The notes under the pieces were generated by a model. The model worked only from the letters and a program-made list of their open reading frames with translations, did no database searches and had not been told where the DNA came from. Below, one piece after another: positions 1 through 10,860 of a stretch of 64,000 nt of DNA. The position numbers and the translations under genes are program-made. Each line of letters starts with the position of its first letter. Position 1 is the stretch's first letter. Origin of the DNA: Monoplex corrugatus (taxonomy: Eukaryota > Mollusca > Gastropoda > Littorinimorpha > Ranellidae); contig CM060307.1 of NCBI GenBank assembly GCA_030674185.1, positions 46,373,681-46,437,680 of the forward strand, written 5' to 3'.

Positions 1-1790
1 ACTGAATTATGGTGTCTAGGTGTTATTCTCCTGTTTCTATAGATCTATGGAAAACTCAGTGCCAACATCAATATATTTCTCACAATCAGTGCCAACATCA
101 ATATATTTCACACAAGTCAGATAAACTTTTACCGCTTCCAGTAAACAGAATTCACATGTCTTTAACATACTGAAGTTTCCATATTTGCCAGTGCTGGAAG
201 AAAAGCTCAGTGTCACAAAACATTATCATCCTGTAATAAAAGCAATGGCAAAAGACGTGACTGTAAGTGTAACAACTATCGTAACATTTTCTTCATCAGC
301 ACAGTGCGAAAAAAGCAGTATTTTCTATCTAAATACATGTTTGGCAATACATACTGACATTTATGTGTTGGATCTATTCATCCTCTGACCGTGGTTGTGA
401 GGCATGGTGAGGGCCCATATGAGCTCCCCACCTTTCCTTCAAAGTGTTTTGTAAACAGGCATGATAGGGATTCCCATTTGGAGAGACCAGAGACCAGGCC
501 AGTTCATAACTGACTCTGCAACATGTGCCCAAGAGAACTGTCACATCCCACATATTTGATTTCTGGGTCCAATGTGTTCGCAATTGATGTTGGAGATGAT
601 GTTCAACACTCTGCCTACTGGAATTAAAGGGGTTAGGGATCCCATGGTGCCAACGAGAGAGGAGAGTGGGGAACTCTAAGTCACCTGATTGACCATGGTG
701 TGAGCCATGAGAGCCTGAGACAGAAAACTGGTTGTCAGATGCAGGCAAAAGAGGAGGTAGTAGTTAAAAGCTGCAGCATGTTCAATCAGGCAGCTGCAAT
801 GTCCAATATGCCATGCCCCTGTATCAGTCATGAGAGTAGAGGGACCTGGACCTGGGCTGGGGTCACTGATGTTGGAAATAAAAAGGGAACCCTCACCTCC
901 TAAGGGTTCCTGGAACTTCCCTGCCATACTCTGGGTCGCATTACCAACCGCAAAGTGGGACACAGCAATGGGCTTCGTGGTAAAAACTCTGAGTCACCTT
1001 GAAGTGAGCCATTAGAACTGGAGACTATGTGGACCAGTTGCAGGGAGAAGGCAAAACCAAGAAAGAACAGGCAATCGGGTAGGGGCAGTCCACTGTGAAG
1101 GGGCTGATAAGGGTGGGAGTATGGCTCGACTTGATGGGTATCGTGGTAGGGGAGAGTTAAAGTTATTAGATAACATAGAAACCCCTCCAAGGGCTTGTGA
1201 GGAGACCACAGGGCCTATAAATGGGTCTCACTAGGGCTGGTGACACAGGGTGGGTCTCGCTAGGGGGTGACGGGGGAGGATTTGTACTGAGAAGTGGAGC
1301 TCAACAGGGTACAAATCATAAGTCTGCGGCATCCATGTGTGCAGGGGGACTAATCCACTAGCTCTGGCTTTATTCATGTCCCTTGTTTTAGGTGACTAAG
1401 GAAACACTGAATGTCTTAACCTCCTGCAAAAAAGACATAACCATTAAAAACTGCATTTGAGAGAGAAAAGGATTTGTACTATCGAGCACAGCTTAATAGA
1501 CCTGTATAAACCACAATCGTCCACATCCATGTGTGGGAGGGGAGGGAGAGAGGAGCTGTCAAGCCCCCACAGCTGCTATCAAAGAGAATGGCAGAGGAGC
1601 TAGGCTTTTCTCCTGTTCCTGGTTTCAGGCACCTCATCTGGTGCTCCCAGAACAAGAGAAAGATATTATAAAAATGCGAACTGAGTACTGTACAACAAAC
1701 AGAGCAAATGAGATCTATGTCTGTTGTTCACACAAGACTCATCAAATGAAGAGGACTTCCCAATACTCTGTGAAAAAGTTGTAGCAGCAG
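1..1790. other. unassigned intergenic DNA
   Basis: I recognise no gene here. Short open frames exist on both strands but none shows a known family motif or a consistent splice pattern. Two diverged direct copies of a ~60-base segment lie near 1287-1345 and 1469-1545; both begin around 'ggatttgtact' and end with 'catccatgtgtg'. A longer open frame on the minus strand (374-748) lacks recognisable domains and I do not call it a gene. Confidence 0.4.
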
Positions 1791-1809
1791 TGAGGTTACT
1801 GAAATATGT

Positions 1810-2052
1810 ATAAGAAAACTACAATGGTGTGGCCATGTAACAAGATCCAATGACCCTCTTAAATCAATCCTCCTGGCAACTGTAGAGGGATGGACACAGA
1901 GGAAAGATATAAAATGGACTGCCAACACTGCAGAATGGACAGACACACTTGCAGAGATGCAGTCTTTGGCATACAACTGACAGAGCCGGAGGAATCTGGT
2001 GAACAACAGTTCTTTAGTGATGTGCTCCAATGACTTTTCTCTCATTAACTGA
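1810..2052 (+). pseudogene. LINE ORF2 C-terminal fragment
   Basis: A 57-codon open stretch (1810-1980) reads IRKLQWCGHVTRSNDP and continues with ILLATVEG and EWTDTLAEM. This resembles the tail found after the reverse transcriptase domain in many RTE-like LINEs of invertebrates (xxLxWxGHVxRxxD, then a tryptophan-rich tail). After a stop at 1978-1980 a second frame (NNSSLVMCSNDFSLIN, ending near 2052) resembles the usual C-terminus, so one frameshift separates the two parts. The fragment is 5' truncated and dead. The clade assignment is from memory of the family and is tentative. Confidence 0.6.
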
Positions 2053-2212
2053 TTAAGGGAGGAGAAGAGGTGGAGAAGAAGAAGACCTTGCTCAAAATAC
2101 AACGCTTATTTTATGATATAATCTAAAAAATGAAAAAAGATAATGTGTGTGTGCGTGCAAGCAAACCAGCGTGCAGACGTGTGTGTATGCCGTGATTCTC
2201 ATTTTCATATAC

Positions 2213-2251
2213 TTGTGTGTGTGTGTGTGTGATTCTCATTTTCATATACAC

Positions 2252-2337
<86 letters not shown>

Positions 2338-2366
2338 TGTGTGTGTATGTGCGCATGTGTGTGTTT
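2213..2366. repeat. (GT)n microsatellite
   Basis: A nearly pure GT tract runs from about 2252 to 2334, with imperfect GT/GTAT tails. Just before it an 18-base phrase 'gattctcattttcatata' occurs twice (2194-2211 and 2231-2248), each time next to GT runs, which suggests slippage plus a short duplication. Cys-Val and His-Thr open frames across it are artefacts. Confidence 0.95.
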
Positions 2367-2734
2367 CTTTGCAAAGATTTTATTTCCATATCAAATTACT
2401 TTCAACTTTTTAGAAACATGTTTTTCTTTTTATCCTCAGGAAGATGAAACAGCAGAAGGCTAGAAACATCTGATTTTTAAAAATTTCATGTCAAATTCTC
2501 TTTGCTTAACACCATATATGTTATTGTTAATCAGAAAATAAACTTGACAGGGCATGTGCCAGTGAACAAAAATTTCAGCTGACATAAGCATAAACTGGGC
2601 ATGTTGTATGCACTGTCAAGGCAAGGACAGGTATATATGTGGTCAGGGAAAATGGGTCAGAGGTCTTCCAGAATACAAACTTAATGACTAAGATACAATA
2701 TGAAGACAAAATTAAACTTGTACAGTGTGTCAAA

Positions 2735-2968
2735 TTTTCTCACACTCAAATCCCAGTTAGGTATGCAAATCAAAAGCAAAAGTCTTAAAAAATTATATCA
2801 AATGCCAGTTAGGCATGCACATCAAAAACAAAATTCTCTTAAACAGTTATTACAAAAAGTGCATAGATAGCTAATTATACAGCAAAGATGATCAGCGGAA
2901 ATAACATTCATTTGTATAGCTAATTATACAGCAAAGATGATCAGTGGAAATAACATTCATTTGTATAG
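2735..2968. repeat. two short tandem duplications
   Basis: A 49-base unit starting 'atagctaattatacagc' occurs twice in tandem (2867-2915 and 2916-2964) with one visible mismatch (cgg/tgg). Just upstream, around 2745-2835, a ~60-base segment containing 'ccagttaggtatgca' recurs as 'ccagttaggcatgca'. Nothing else is recognised between about 2470 and 3150. Confidence 0.8.
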
Positions 2969-3261
2969 TAGGCCAGCTTGTTTGCAAAAAGCCACAGGCT
3001 CAAGACTTGATATTTTCAATTCAGTCCCAACCTGAATAAAAACTAGTCTGTTTGCTATCACCTTAATGCTGCCATGATTTCTGTGTTGTTGCTGTGTCAG
3101 TGTTTTATAGGTCCTGTTTTCCTATATCCCCAATTTCCAATTCAAAGCCTTACCAGTGCAGTGCATTTTACAGGCTCATGGAGTCTGCTTGATGCCCGCT
3201 GGCAGATTTGAATGGAATGCATCAGGAATTGTCAGTCTGATGAATCCCTCTCCAAACTCCC

Positions 3262-3263
<2 letters not shown>

Positions 3264-3344
<81 letters not shown>

Positions 3345-3492
3345 GTGTGTGTATGTGTGTGTGTGAGTGTCTGTGTTTCTCTCTCTGTGTGTATGTGTGT
3401 GTGTGTGTGTGTTTCTGTATGTGTCTGTATGTGTCTGTGTGAAAGTGTGAGTGTGTGTCTGTGTGAGTGTAAGTGTGCATGTGTGTGTGTGT
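3264..3492. repeat. (GT)n microsatellite
   Basis: A long GT tract with an imperfect GTCT/GTAT/GAGT-rich right half. Open frames across it on both strands are low-complexity artefacts. Confidence 0.95.
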
Positions 3493-3559
3493 TTTCTTCT
3501 TACCTAATAAAGTTGATTTTCCCACAGGTCTGCCATAGACAGGCTTTTTGTTAAACGTA

Positions 3560-4199
3560 TGCTGCATTTCAGTCCTTGATTTACTGTCTTAATTGAGAGA
3601 CTAATACTACCAGATGACCATTCAAGGTCTTTTAGACTGTGGAGGGGAAGATAAGGTCCCAAAAGCATAGTAGTAAAGTAGTAGTAGGTGTTGTTGTTGT
3701 TGCTATTGTTGTTGTAAAATTAATAGTAACAGCAGCAACAGAGCAGTGGATAGTAAAGGGAAAGTCTAAGCCTTGTAGTTGTACTTGTAGCTTATTATAC
3801 ATTCCATCTCTGAAAACACTTTCATGACTTTTGGTGGGATTTGTGTTTCGTAGGCTATGTGCAAGATCAGATCTGTTTGCATTCTGTCATCAAAATATAG
3901 AAAATAGCCAGTTCAATCAAAAAGAAATCAGATCTGAAGCATGTAGTAGTCAACGCAACAACAAACATTTGTGATTGTGACTGCATATAAAATATTTGAC
4001 TATTGACACACCCACTTACAAGCTTTTCTCCAATTACTGTTACGGAACGTCAGAGAGAAAATGTAAATAGAATATTATTTTGTGGCTATTAATTTGCTGT
4101 GCACTTTCTTTTGTTGCTAAAAGAAACGCTACCTCTGCTTCGTTGCCGTCAGCATCACGCTGAACAGGAAACTTTGAGGATCCAGCTCTTGCCCTTCCA
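3560..4199. other. unassigned upstream DNA
   Basis: AT-rich sequence with a short GTA/GTT trinucleotide stretch near 3670-3735. No gene or mobile element is recognised. It lies directly upstream of the INSIG promoter-like segment. Confidence 0.4.
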
Positions 4200-4542
4200 G
4201 CAAAAACACTACCTGTGGCCGCAGCCATTTTGTTTGGATCATGTGATTGGCAATGGTTCCTGGGATATGTTGACCTACTTCACAAGGATGGTGTGATGAC
4301 CTCGCTCTTCCGACTAAACGCGGGATTGGGCACGTGATTCTGCTGTCAAGCTCTTTGATTGGCTAAAAGGTCTCAGCCGAGGCCTGATGACGTAGAATCA
4401 CTCGTCTGCTTTTCGGTCAGGCTATGGTTGATATCGATAGTTTATGTTATGACTGGAGGTTGATTTTGGACAGTTCGTTTGGATTCGTGCATTGTGTCAT
4501 TGTCTGGAGATAGTGGTGTATGTTGTGTTGGTATCGGTTGAG
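4200..4542 (+). promoter_or_regulatory. INSIG: probable INSIG promoter and first non-coding exon
   Basis: This stretch is less AT-rich and contains several CpGs, unlike its flanks. It carries three ATTGG motifs (inverted CCAAT, NF-Y type) at 4246-4250, 4325-4329 and 4358-4362. ATCATGTGAT directly abuts the first (4238-4247), a perfect CACGTG E-box lies at 4331-4336, and a CRE-like TGACGTA is at 4388-4394. A good splice donor (GAG/GTGAGT) lies at 4542/4543 and would join the acceptor at 6068/6069, giving a 5' UTR with the first exon ending at 4542. The transcription start cannot be read from sequence. SREBP and NF-Y control of INSIG genes is known in mammals; its presence here is inference. 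Confidence 0.5.
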
Positions 4543-6068
4543 GTGAGTGAAACATTTCTGACTTTGATTTCTGCGTCTTCTTACCGGTTTTTGTTTTTCT
4601 TCCTTTTTTCTGTTCAGATGTAAACAGCTGACTTGGTACTGACTGGTGCCGGTGCTTTAGTTTTGTCACTTATTTGTAGAAAGAAAAAGAACAGTTGCCA
4701 AACTTAACTTTTTGCCTCTATCGTGTTGTTGTTTGCTACTAACTTTAGATAGTAGATCGACTACACACGTCTAATAGTTTTACCGTCTAGATCTAGGCTC
4801 TTGTCAGGATCCGAGTTTTCACCCTAGCCTTGGGGGAAAAAGAAGAGGCCTAAAACAAAAGTTTATTTTTCCCGAGGCGTCATAATGCGTGGTTGATTGT
4901 TATGATGTATTGTTTGGATGAAGGCCTAATAAAAGAGAAAAACATGCAGTTGTTTTGATATAGGCCTAATAAAAGCGATAAACATGCAGATTTGGTCTCC
5001 TCACGCATCTGAAGATCTCAAGCAAAATACACAGTGACAGATGGATGATCGGATCTGCACTATTACTTTCTAATTCTAGTATCCAGCTTCTACCCAGTCT
5101 CAAGCTTTATAGACTATAGGCCTAGATTTATGACGTAGGCTATGGCTATAGCCTGGGCCTACACTATAGATTTATGACGTAGGCTATGGCTAGCCTATAG
5201 TCTGGGCCTACTCACCTCAGTTGCCAAACTGAAACTCTAGCCCGAAAACACCATCCTCATGATCCTGTGCCATAGGGAAACAAATCGACCCCGACATGAT
5301 GCGAGAGTGAAGGTTACGGATAGATCTTATAACTTCAGTTTTAAGATTAGGCCTAAGTTTATAATATTAAGTCAGTCTATGAATTAGATTTATGGCTGAC
5401 CATAGTATCCTCTGATGCATTCGGAGACCTACCAGTCAAAAAATAAAATTGTTGTGCATATAATTCATATTCATATTGTCATTCAGTCATTTGATCTAAC
5501 AGTAGTAGCCTAGTGAATAGACCACAAGTTTATCAGTAGTCTACGGGTTTTTATTAATATTTTAATAGCCTTGCTGCATGGGGAATAGTGGGCCTGTGCT
5601 AGGTTTTGAAAATCTAGTTTCACAGTCTCTTATGTCATTTCGACATTTGTCGCTGTTGTGGTGACAGTTGATATCTCCATGGGGTTCACTTCCTTTTGCC
5701 ATAGAATCTTCAATCTTTTCCAGTAAACAGTAATTAGTAGTTAATATTAAAATATCAAAAGACCAGTTGATAATAATTACAAGCTGCAATGAGTAAATAA
5801 ACACGGATTTCATAGATACTTTGATATAGAATTTATTATGTCTTTAATGTTTAACTGTTTATTTACACGGTTATTTTGTCATTGAGTTTAACTGGTCATT
5901 CTTGTTTAGATGCTAGTTTTAAATGCGGTTTGTATATATATATATATGTATGTATAGCCTACAGGCCTATAGATACAAAAGCCCTATAGTATACCATAGG
6001 CTGTATGAAGGATATAATATATGATAACATTTCACAGTTTGTAACAGGCCTGCTGTTTTCTGTTTCAG
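4543..6068 (+). other. INSIG: INSIG intron 1 (5' UTR intron), AGGCCT-rich
   Basis: Proposed first intron, between donor GTGAGT (4543) and acceptor TTTCAG (ending 6068). It has many copies of the palindromic hexamer AGGCCT, usually as TAGGCCTA, and a ~65-base imperfect tandem duplication near 5110-5215 built on 'atttatgacgtaggctatgg'. A TATATA run lies at about 5934-5947. No coding exon is recognised. Confidence 0.45.
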
Positions 6069-6100
6069 ATTATAGGCCTAATATTGTAATAATAAAAAAA

Positions 6101-6281
6101 ATGGCTTCAACCAAGTGCTTGATCATGAGAGGTACTGTCCTGTTCACTTTGGGTGCCTTCTTTGCCCTTGTACTGAACCTCCTTCAGGTGCAACGACAGG
6201 TGACAGAATTTCCACCTGAGGTTCTGGCTTCTCTCTTTTCATCAGCATGGTGGGTGGCACCAAGCTGTGGCACTGCAGCTG
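6101..6281 (+). CDS. INSIG: INSIG coding exon 1
   Basis: Encodes residues 1-60 plus one base, including the first transmembrane segment ([19 protein letters not shown]) and the [13 protein letters not shown] motif. The transcribed exon begins at 6069 after TGTTTCAG. Donor is G/GTAAGT at 6281/6282, phase 1. Confidence 0.95.
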
Positions 6282-9200
6282 GTAAGTTTATGTTTTGTTA
6301 TTTTAATCCCAGACCTAAGTGTAGCCTGTTTGTTCATATTGTAAATCAAAGTTGGTACTGGCCTGCATTTCAAAATCATTGAAATTGACATTAGCCCATC
6401 GAATAAGCAGTTATGTTGCCTGTTTGCTCAGTCATTGTGACATGACCAGTTTGTGACTGATTAGTTGTTGGTCACACTCAGATTGGATTGGATAATTGAC
6501 TAAAACAGCTGGTCACTTGAGGCATGATGACTCAATTTGCAGTATGCTAAATGGAAGCATTTGGTTCAGGTCAAAGGTCATAGCATGGCATATTCAGATG
6601 CCAGTAGAAATCTGTTTCTGTTCATTAATTAGGCTACTTTTCCTTGCCAGGCATTAGTGGCTATGTTTAGATCAGACATTGGTAAAATTGACTTTGTCAG
6701 TTAGTGAATGAGTTGAAGATGCTGGGTATAGCACATAGGCCTAAGTTTTAGTGTGTGAACATAAAAGAAAAGAAAAAGGGACCTGTCTCCTAGACAATAT
6801 TCATAGTTCATCCCAGGTGCTTTTTGATATAATGAAGTACAGAAATCATTTTTTAATTAACAAGATAAAGACATGTTATGAACATTATTTAGGCCTCATT
6901 TAAGTAATTTAATCTCAGACTTACAGTTCTTTCTCAAAACCAGCCACAAGTTAAGACTGCTGGTAAGGCAGGTAAGTTCTGCATCAGAAATAGTCTTGGC
7001 TGTTAGAAAGTGCAAGTGTGAATGGGCATACCAGTTTTTAAATTGGATATCTATGGTCATCAGTCTTTGTAGAGTTCTGTTTATATGGTTTAGCCAGTTT
7101 TTGTTTGTTTTTTTCTTATGGTGTAAATTTTTCTTGTATTTTATGGGGGTTTTTTTTTCCAAGCAGCAGTGTTCAACAGCTAAATGTGTATAGGCCTTAA
7201 TGTATGTTTCAGCTATAATTGGCCTGCTGTATCCCTGTTTGGACAAACGACTGGGTGAAGATATTCCAACTAAAGGAGAATGGTCCAGTGTCATGCGTTG
7301 CGTTGCTGTATTTGTGGGAATCAATCATGCCAGTGCTGTATCCTTTTTTGTCCTTTTTGTGCAAAGACATCTTCACACTTGTTGTTAAGGAGTGAATAGT
7401 TTATTGTTTAAATACATTCTGTGGTCTATGTGTTGATTGTTGCTGGCAGAGCTGAAAGATTGTAAAAAAAAAAAAAAAAGATGTATCCGTACAGTGTCTT
7501 TTTTTTTCATCCATTTGACTCCCTGCGAGTTTTTGCAGCTGTTGGATATAGTGTGGGAGTCAGAGTTAACTAAGGGCCTAGAAACTTAAAGGATGTGATT
7601 GTTTTGCTGAGGTCTTCCTTTTGATTCTTGCATCTTGATAATACATGATTTAAAGAAAAAACTGTAGCTTTTTTTTTTTTTTAAATTATAAAGGTGTTTG
7701 TGTGTGTCTGGGGGGGGGGGGGGGGTGTCATTGTTTGTTTTGTATATAAGATAGCCAAGTTTATTTTTTCTTGTGATTCCTTTAAAATCTGAATCAATAC
7801 AGTAATAGTAGTTCAGTAGGTTAATGGTACATTGGTAGAGATATCAATATCATTGTTGGTTTTCCTTAACTTGAAACAGAAAATTGACTTTGCAAATAAC
7901 ATTCAGTTATCAGTCAGCCTAGCCGCAATGTCCATCGGTCTATGGTGGCTGTTTGATAGATCTCGCAGTGGTTTTGGACTGGGTGTGAGCATTGCTGTAC
8001 TGGCCACCTTTGTCACACAGCTTCTGGTCTACAATGATGTATACAGGTAAACATTCATTAGTATGTGTGTTTTTGTATCGCTTGTGATATTCTTTCAAGA
8101 GGGAATTGCAGGCATTGTAAGAAATGTTGGTAGTAAATAACACAGATCTGTAAAACAAACTGCATGCTCTTGTCTCAGGAACAAGGAAGAAAACTTGCAC
8201 CTTAATGCGTTTGAAGTGTATTGATTGATGCTTTTTTTTTTTTTTTTGAGGGGGTGGGGGTAGTTTGTTTTGAAACTGTGTGTTGTTTGTCTTTTATTTA
8301 AAAAGTATAAGTACGTGACTCAGAATTGATGAAAATAACTTCCTTCTCAAGCAGAAAGTGCAGCCCCCCGATTACCTGTCAAGCCTACTTGAGATCTATG
8401 TTCCCTCACGTACCCTCCGCTCTGCCTCCGATCCTCTGACTTTTCGCTTTCCACGCACTAAGCTCAATACCTATGGTCCACGAGCCTTCTCTGTTTCTGG
8501 TCCATTCTCCTGGAACAAACTTCCTCTCTCAGTCCGTCAGCAACCTACTTTTGTCTCCTTCAAGTCCGCTCTCAAAACTCACCTTTTCTCCTCTGCATAA
8601 AATCCTAACCTCACTCAACCCCCCTCTGCAGCCTGTCTCTGCTCGGAGGGGAATCACATTGTTATAATATATAATTGTATATGATATGCTCTCTATAATT
8701 TTCCATTGCTTTTATTCTTTCTCCCCATTTATAGCCATGCGTGTGTGTGTGTGTGTGTGCGTGTGTGTTTCAGCGCTTAGATTTGATTTTATCAAGATTT
8801 TGCGCTATATAAATATTGTAGTTATTATTAATTATTATTATATAATCAAATCTTAAGTCGATTTGTTCCTTTAAAAAATATGCATCCTGTCATTGCTTTT
8901 CACTTTATACTTTTACTTATTACTGGATTAGTTTGTTGGTATGTCAGCCCACAAACATACTGCTTTTGCTTCAGATAAACCTTTCTAGTTTGGGGGTCAT
9001 TATGTACATCATTTTGATCATGCTGTAATCATGTATGCATGTAAACCAATTGCCATGCATTCTTTTTTTCTAGTTCTTATTTAAATATTAGATGTTTGTA
9101 CGTATGAAACTGAAAGTGATGCCTTTTTTTCATTAGTTTAGTATTTGTTGTTGGTTTGATTCTAAGTTCATAATCTATGAATTTCTTACATGACATAATT

Positions 9201-10860
9201 ATGTGTTTCAGGTATACAGAGCCTGATTTCTTGTTTGTCCGCTCCTGGCTTCCATGTGTGTTCTTTTCTGGAGGTGTTACCATGGGTAACATTGGACGAC
9301 AACTGGCCGCTGTAAGTACATGTTTGATGTACTTCAAAGCTTCATGCTTGATGTTCTTTTTTTTTTTATTTTGACAGGCTGGTTATGTCATCAAGTTCAT
9401 GTTGTCTTTTTACCAAAACAATCTAAAAATTTTACAAGTGTAAGCAATGATTTTGCTTAGCCTACATCTCCAGCCTACGCAAAACTCTTCAGATGGGTAG
9501 TGGGGAGGGGGAATGGGACATGAGAAACCCTGAGACCACGAAAATGACTCAGAAACACTGAGATCACCAAAATAGTCAGGAAACACAGACCACCAAAAAT
9601 GACTAAGAAACACTGAGACCACCAAAAATGAATAAGAAACACTGAGACCACCAAAAATGAATAAGAAACACTGAGACCACCAAAATGACTAAGAAACATT
9701 GAGACCACCAAAAATGACTAAGAAACACTGAGACCACCAAAATGACTAAGAAACATTGAGACCACCAAAAATGACTAAGAAACACTGAGACCACCAAAAA
9801 TGACTAAGAAACACTGAGACCACCAAAAATGACTAAGAAACATTGAGACCACCAAAATGACTAAGAAACACTGAGACCACCAAAATGACTAAGAAACGCT
9901 GAGACCACCAAAATGACTAAGAAACACAGACCACCAAAATGACTAACAAACACAGACCACCAAAATGACTAAGAAACATTGAGACCACCAAAATGACTAA
10001 GAAACACAGACCACCAAAATGACTAACAAACACAGACCACCAAAATGACTAAGAAACATTGAGGCCACCAAAATGACTAAGAAACACTGAGATCACCAAA
10101 ATGACTAAGAAACATTGAGACCACCAAAATGACTAAGAAACACTGAGATCACCAAAATGACTAAGAAACATTGAGACCACCAAAAATTACTAAGAAACAT
10201 TGAGACCAAAATGGCTAAGAAACCCTGAGACCACCAAAAATTACTAAGAAACATTGAGACCAAAATGACTAAGAAACACTGAGACCACCAAAATGACTAG
10301 ACCATTAAAGTGGGCATAACCAGGCAACCTTTTATTCTCAAATGCCAGCTCTCGAGTCTACTCACTAAAATGACTAGATCATTAAAGTGGGCATAACAAG
10401 GCCAGCTTTTGTTCTCAAGTGCCAGCTCTGGAGTCTACTCACCAAAATGACTAGACCATTAAAGTGGGCATAACCAGTCCAACTTTATTCTCAAAGTCCA
10501 GCTTTGGAGTCTACAGCTCCGTGAAATTAGCTAGCAACACACAGAACTGGGGAAACGGTTCTTAGTTACGGTTTCCTTTGCTTCAGTGGAAGCATTATCT
10601 GACCTCTTCTCTGGGAAGTTTGTTTCATGGCTTCACCATCTTGGTTGGTTTGTTTTGACTTCTTCCGCATAATTATTTTAATTTGGAATGATGGTTTTGT
10701 TTTCAGTATGTTTTGACCATCTGCTAGTATATTTTTTTTTATCTTGTGTATATTTGTTATTCTGATCTGTATATATTTTATGTTATTCTGATCTAAACCC
10801 TTTTTTTTTTTTTTCCAGTATGATGGTGACAACGATGAACGAAAAACCAAGGTAGATTGA
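6101..10860 (+). CDS. INSIG: INSIG, insulin-induced gene protein (ER sterol-feedback regulator)
   Basis: Complete coding sequence in five exons: join 6101-6281, 7213-7337, 7880-8046, 9212-9311, 10819-10860 (615 nt, 204 residues). INSIG proteins are ER membrane proteins with six transmembrane segments. They bind oxysterol, hold the SCAP-SREBP complex in the ER and bring ubiquitin ligases to HMG-CoA reductase. Landmarks: [18 protein letters not shown] (residues 38-54), [13 protein letters not shown] (64-76), [20 protein letters not shown] (83-102), [11 protein letters not shown] (127-137), RSWLPCVFF (168-176) and [13 protein letters not shown] (178-190). The aspartate of FDRSRSG (D128) matches human INSIG2 D149 / INSIG1 D205, needed for SCAP binding. 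The N-terminus is short (~20 residues less than INSIG2). The C-terminus ([13 protein letters not shown]) does not match the vertebrate KSHQE-type tail. All introns are GT-AG and all phases agree. The start at 6101 is the only in-frame ATG before the first transmembrane segment apart from M9. Confidence 0.96.
7213..7337 (+). CDS. INSIG: INSIG coding exon 2
   Basis: Encodes residues 61-102 ([15 protein letters not shown] to FVGINHASA). Acceptor TTTCAG ends at 7212; donor GTATCC begins at 7338, phase 0. Of the two loop lysines ubiquitinated in human INSIG1 (K156, K158), only the second is kept (K81). Confidence 0.95.
7880..8046 (+). CDS. INSIG: INSIG coding exon 3
   Basis: Encodes residues 103-157 plus two bases ([20 protein letters not shown], then [14 protein letters not shown]). 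Acceptor AAACAG ends at 7879; donor AG/GTAAAC at 8046/8047, phase 2. It includes the functionally important D128. Confidence 0.95.
8352..8845 (+). mobile_element. 5'-truncated LINE copy in INSIG intron
   Basis: Contains the C-terminal end of a LINE ORF2 ([20 protein letters not shown], then [15 protein letters not shown], stop at 8598-8600), a 3' UTR with a short GT repeat (8741-8768) and the 3' end 'gcgctatataaatattgta' followed by an (ATT)n-like tail. The same sequence, including 3' UTR and terminus, recurs at 56.4-57.7 kb. The truncation point (~8352) is internal to ORF2, as expected from incomplete reverse transcription. It inserted in the sense orientation in the intron between INSIG coding exons 3 and 4. 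Confidence 0.9.
9212..9311 (+). CDS. INSIG: INSIG coding exon 4
   Basis: Completes R158 and encodes residues 159-191 ([20 protein letters not shown] to GNIGRQLAA). Acceptor GTTTCAG ends at 9211; donor GTAAGT begins at 9312, phase 0. Confidence 0.95.
9525..10305. repeat. minisatellite, ~28-29 bp unit
   Basis: About 27 tandem units related to 'ctaagaaacactgagacc' plus 'accaaaaatga'. Variants are 22, 28 and 29 bases long, some lacking the 'ctgag' segment. It lies in the last INSIG intron (9312-10818). The minus-strand open frames rich in [10 protein letters not shown] are artefacts of the repeat. Confidence 0.95.
10285..10515. repeat. 75-bp tandem repeat, three copies
   Basis: Three units that each begin with 'accaaaatgactaga' or a close variant, continue with 'attaaagtgggcataac' and end 'gagtctac'. 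It starts immediately where the 28-29 bp array stops and shares its first ~14 bases with that array's unit. Confidence 0.9.
10819..10860 (+). CDS. INSIG: INSIG coding exon 5 (terminal)
   Basis: Encodes the last 13 residues, [13 protein letters not shown], then TGA. The acceptor is a long T tract ending in CCAG at 10818. In vertebrates the matching exon encodes MYECKVIAEKSHQE or a similar tail, so the exon is positionally conserved but its sequence is not. The alternative is a missed true last exon, but the short tail length fits the family. Confidence 0.85.
   Translation, partial: YDGDNDERKTKVD

Noticed and set aside
374..748. Minus-strand 124-codon open frame as a gene
   Set aside because: No recognisable domain, no splice context and a low-complexity look; kept only as unassigned DNA.
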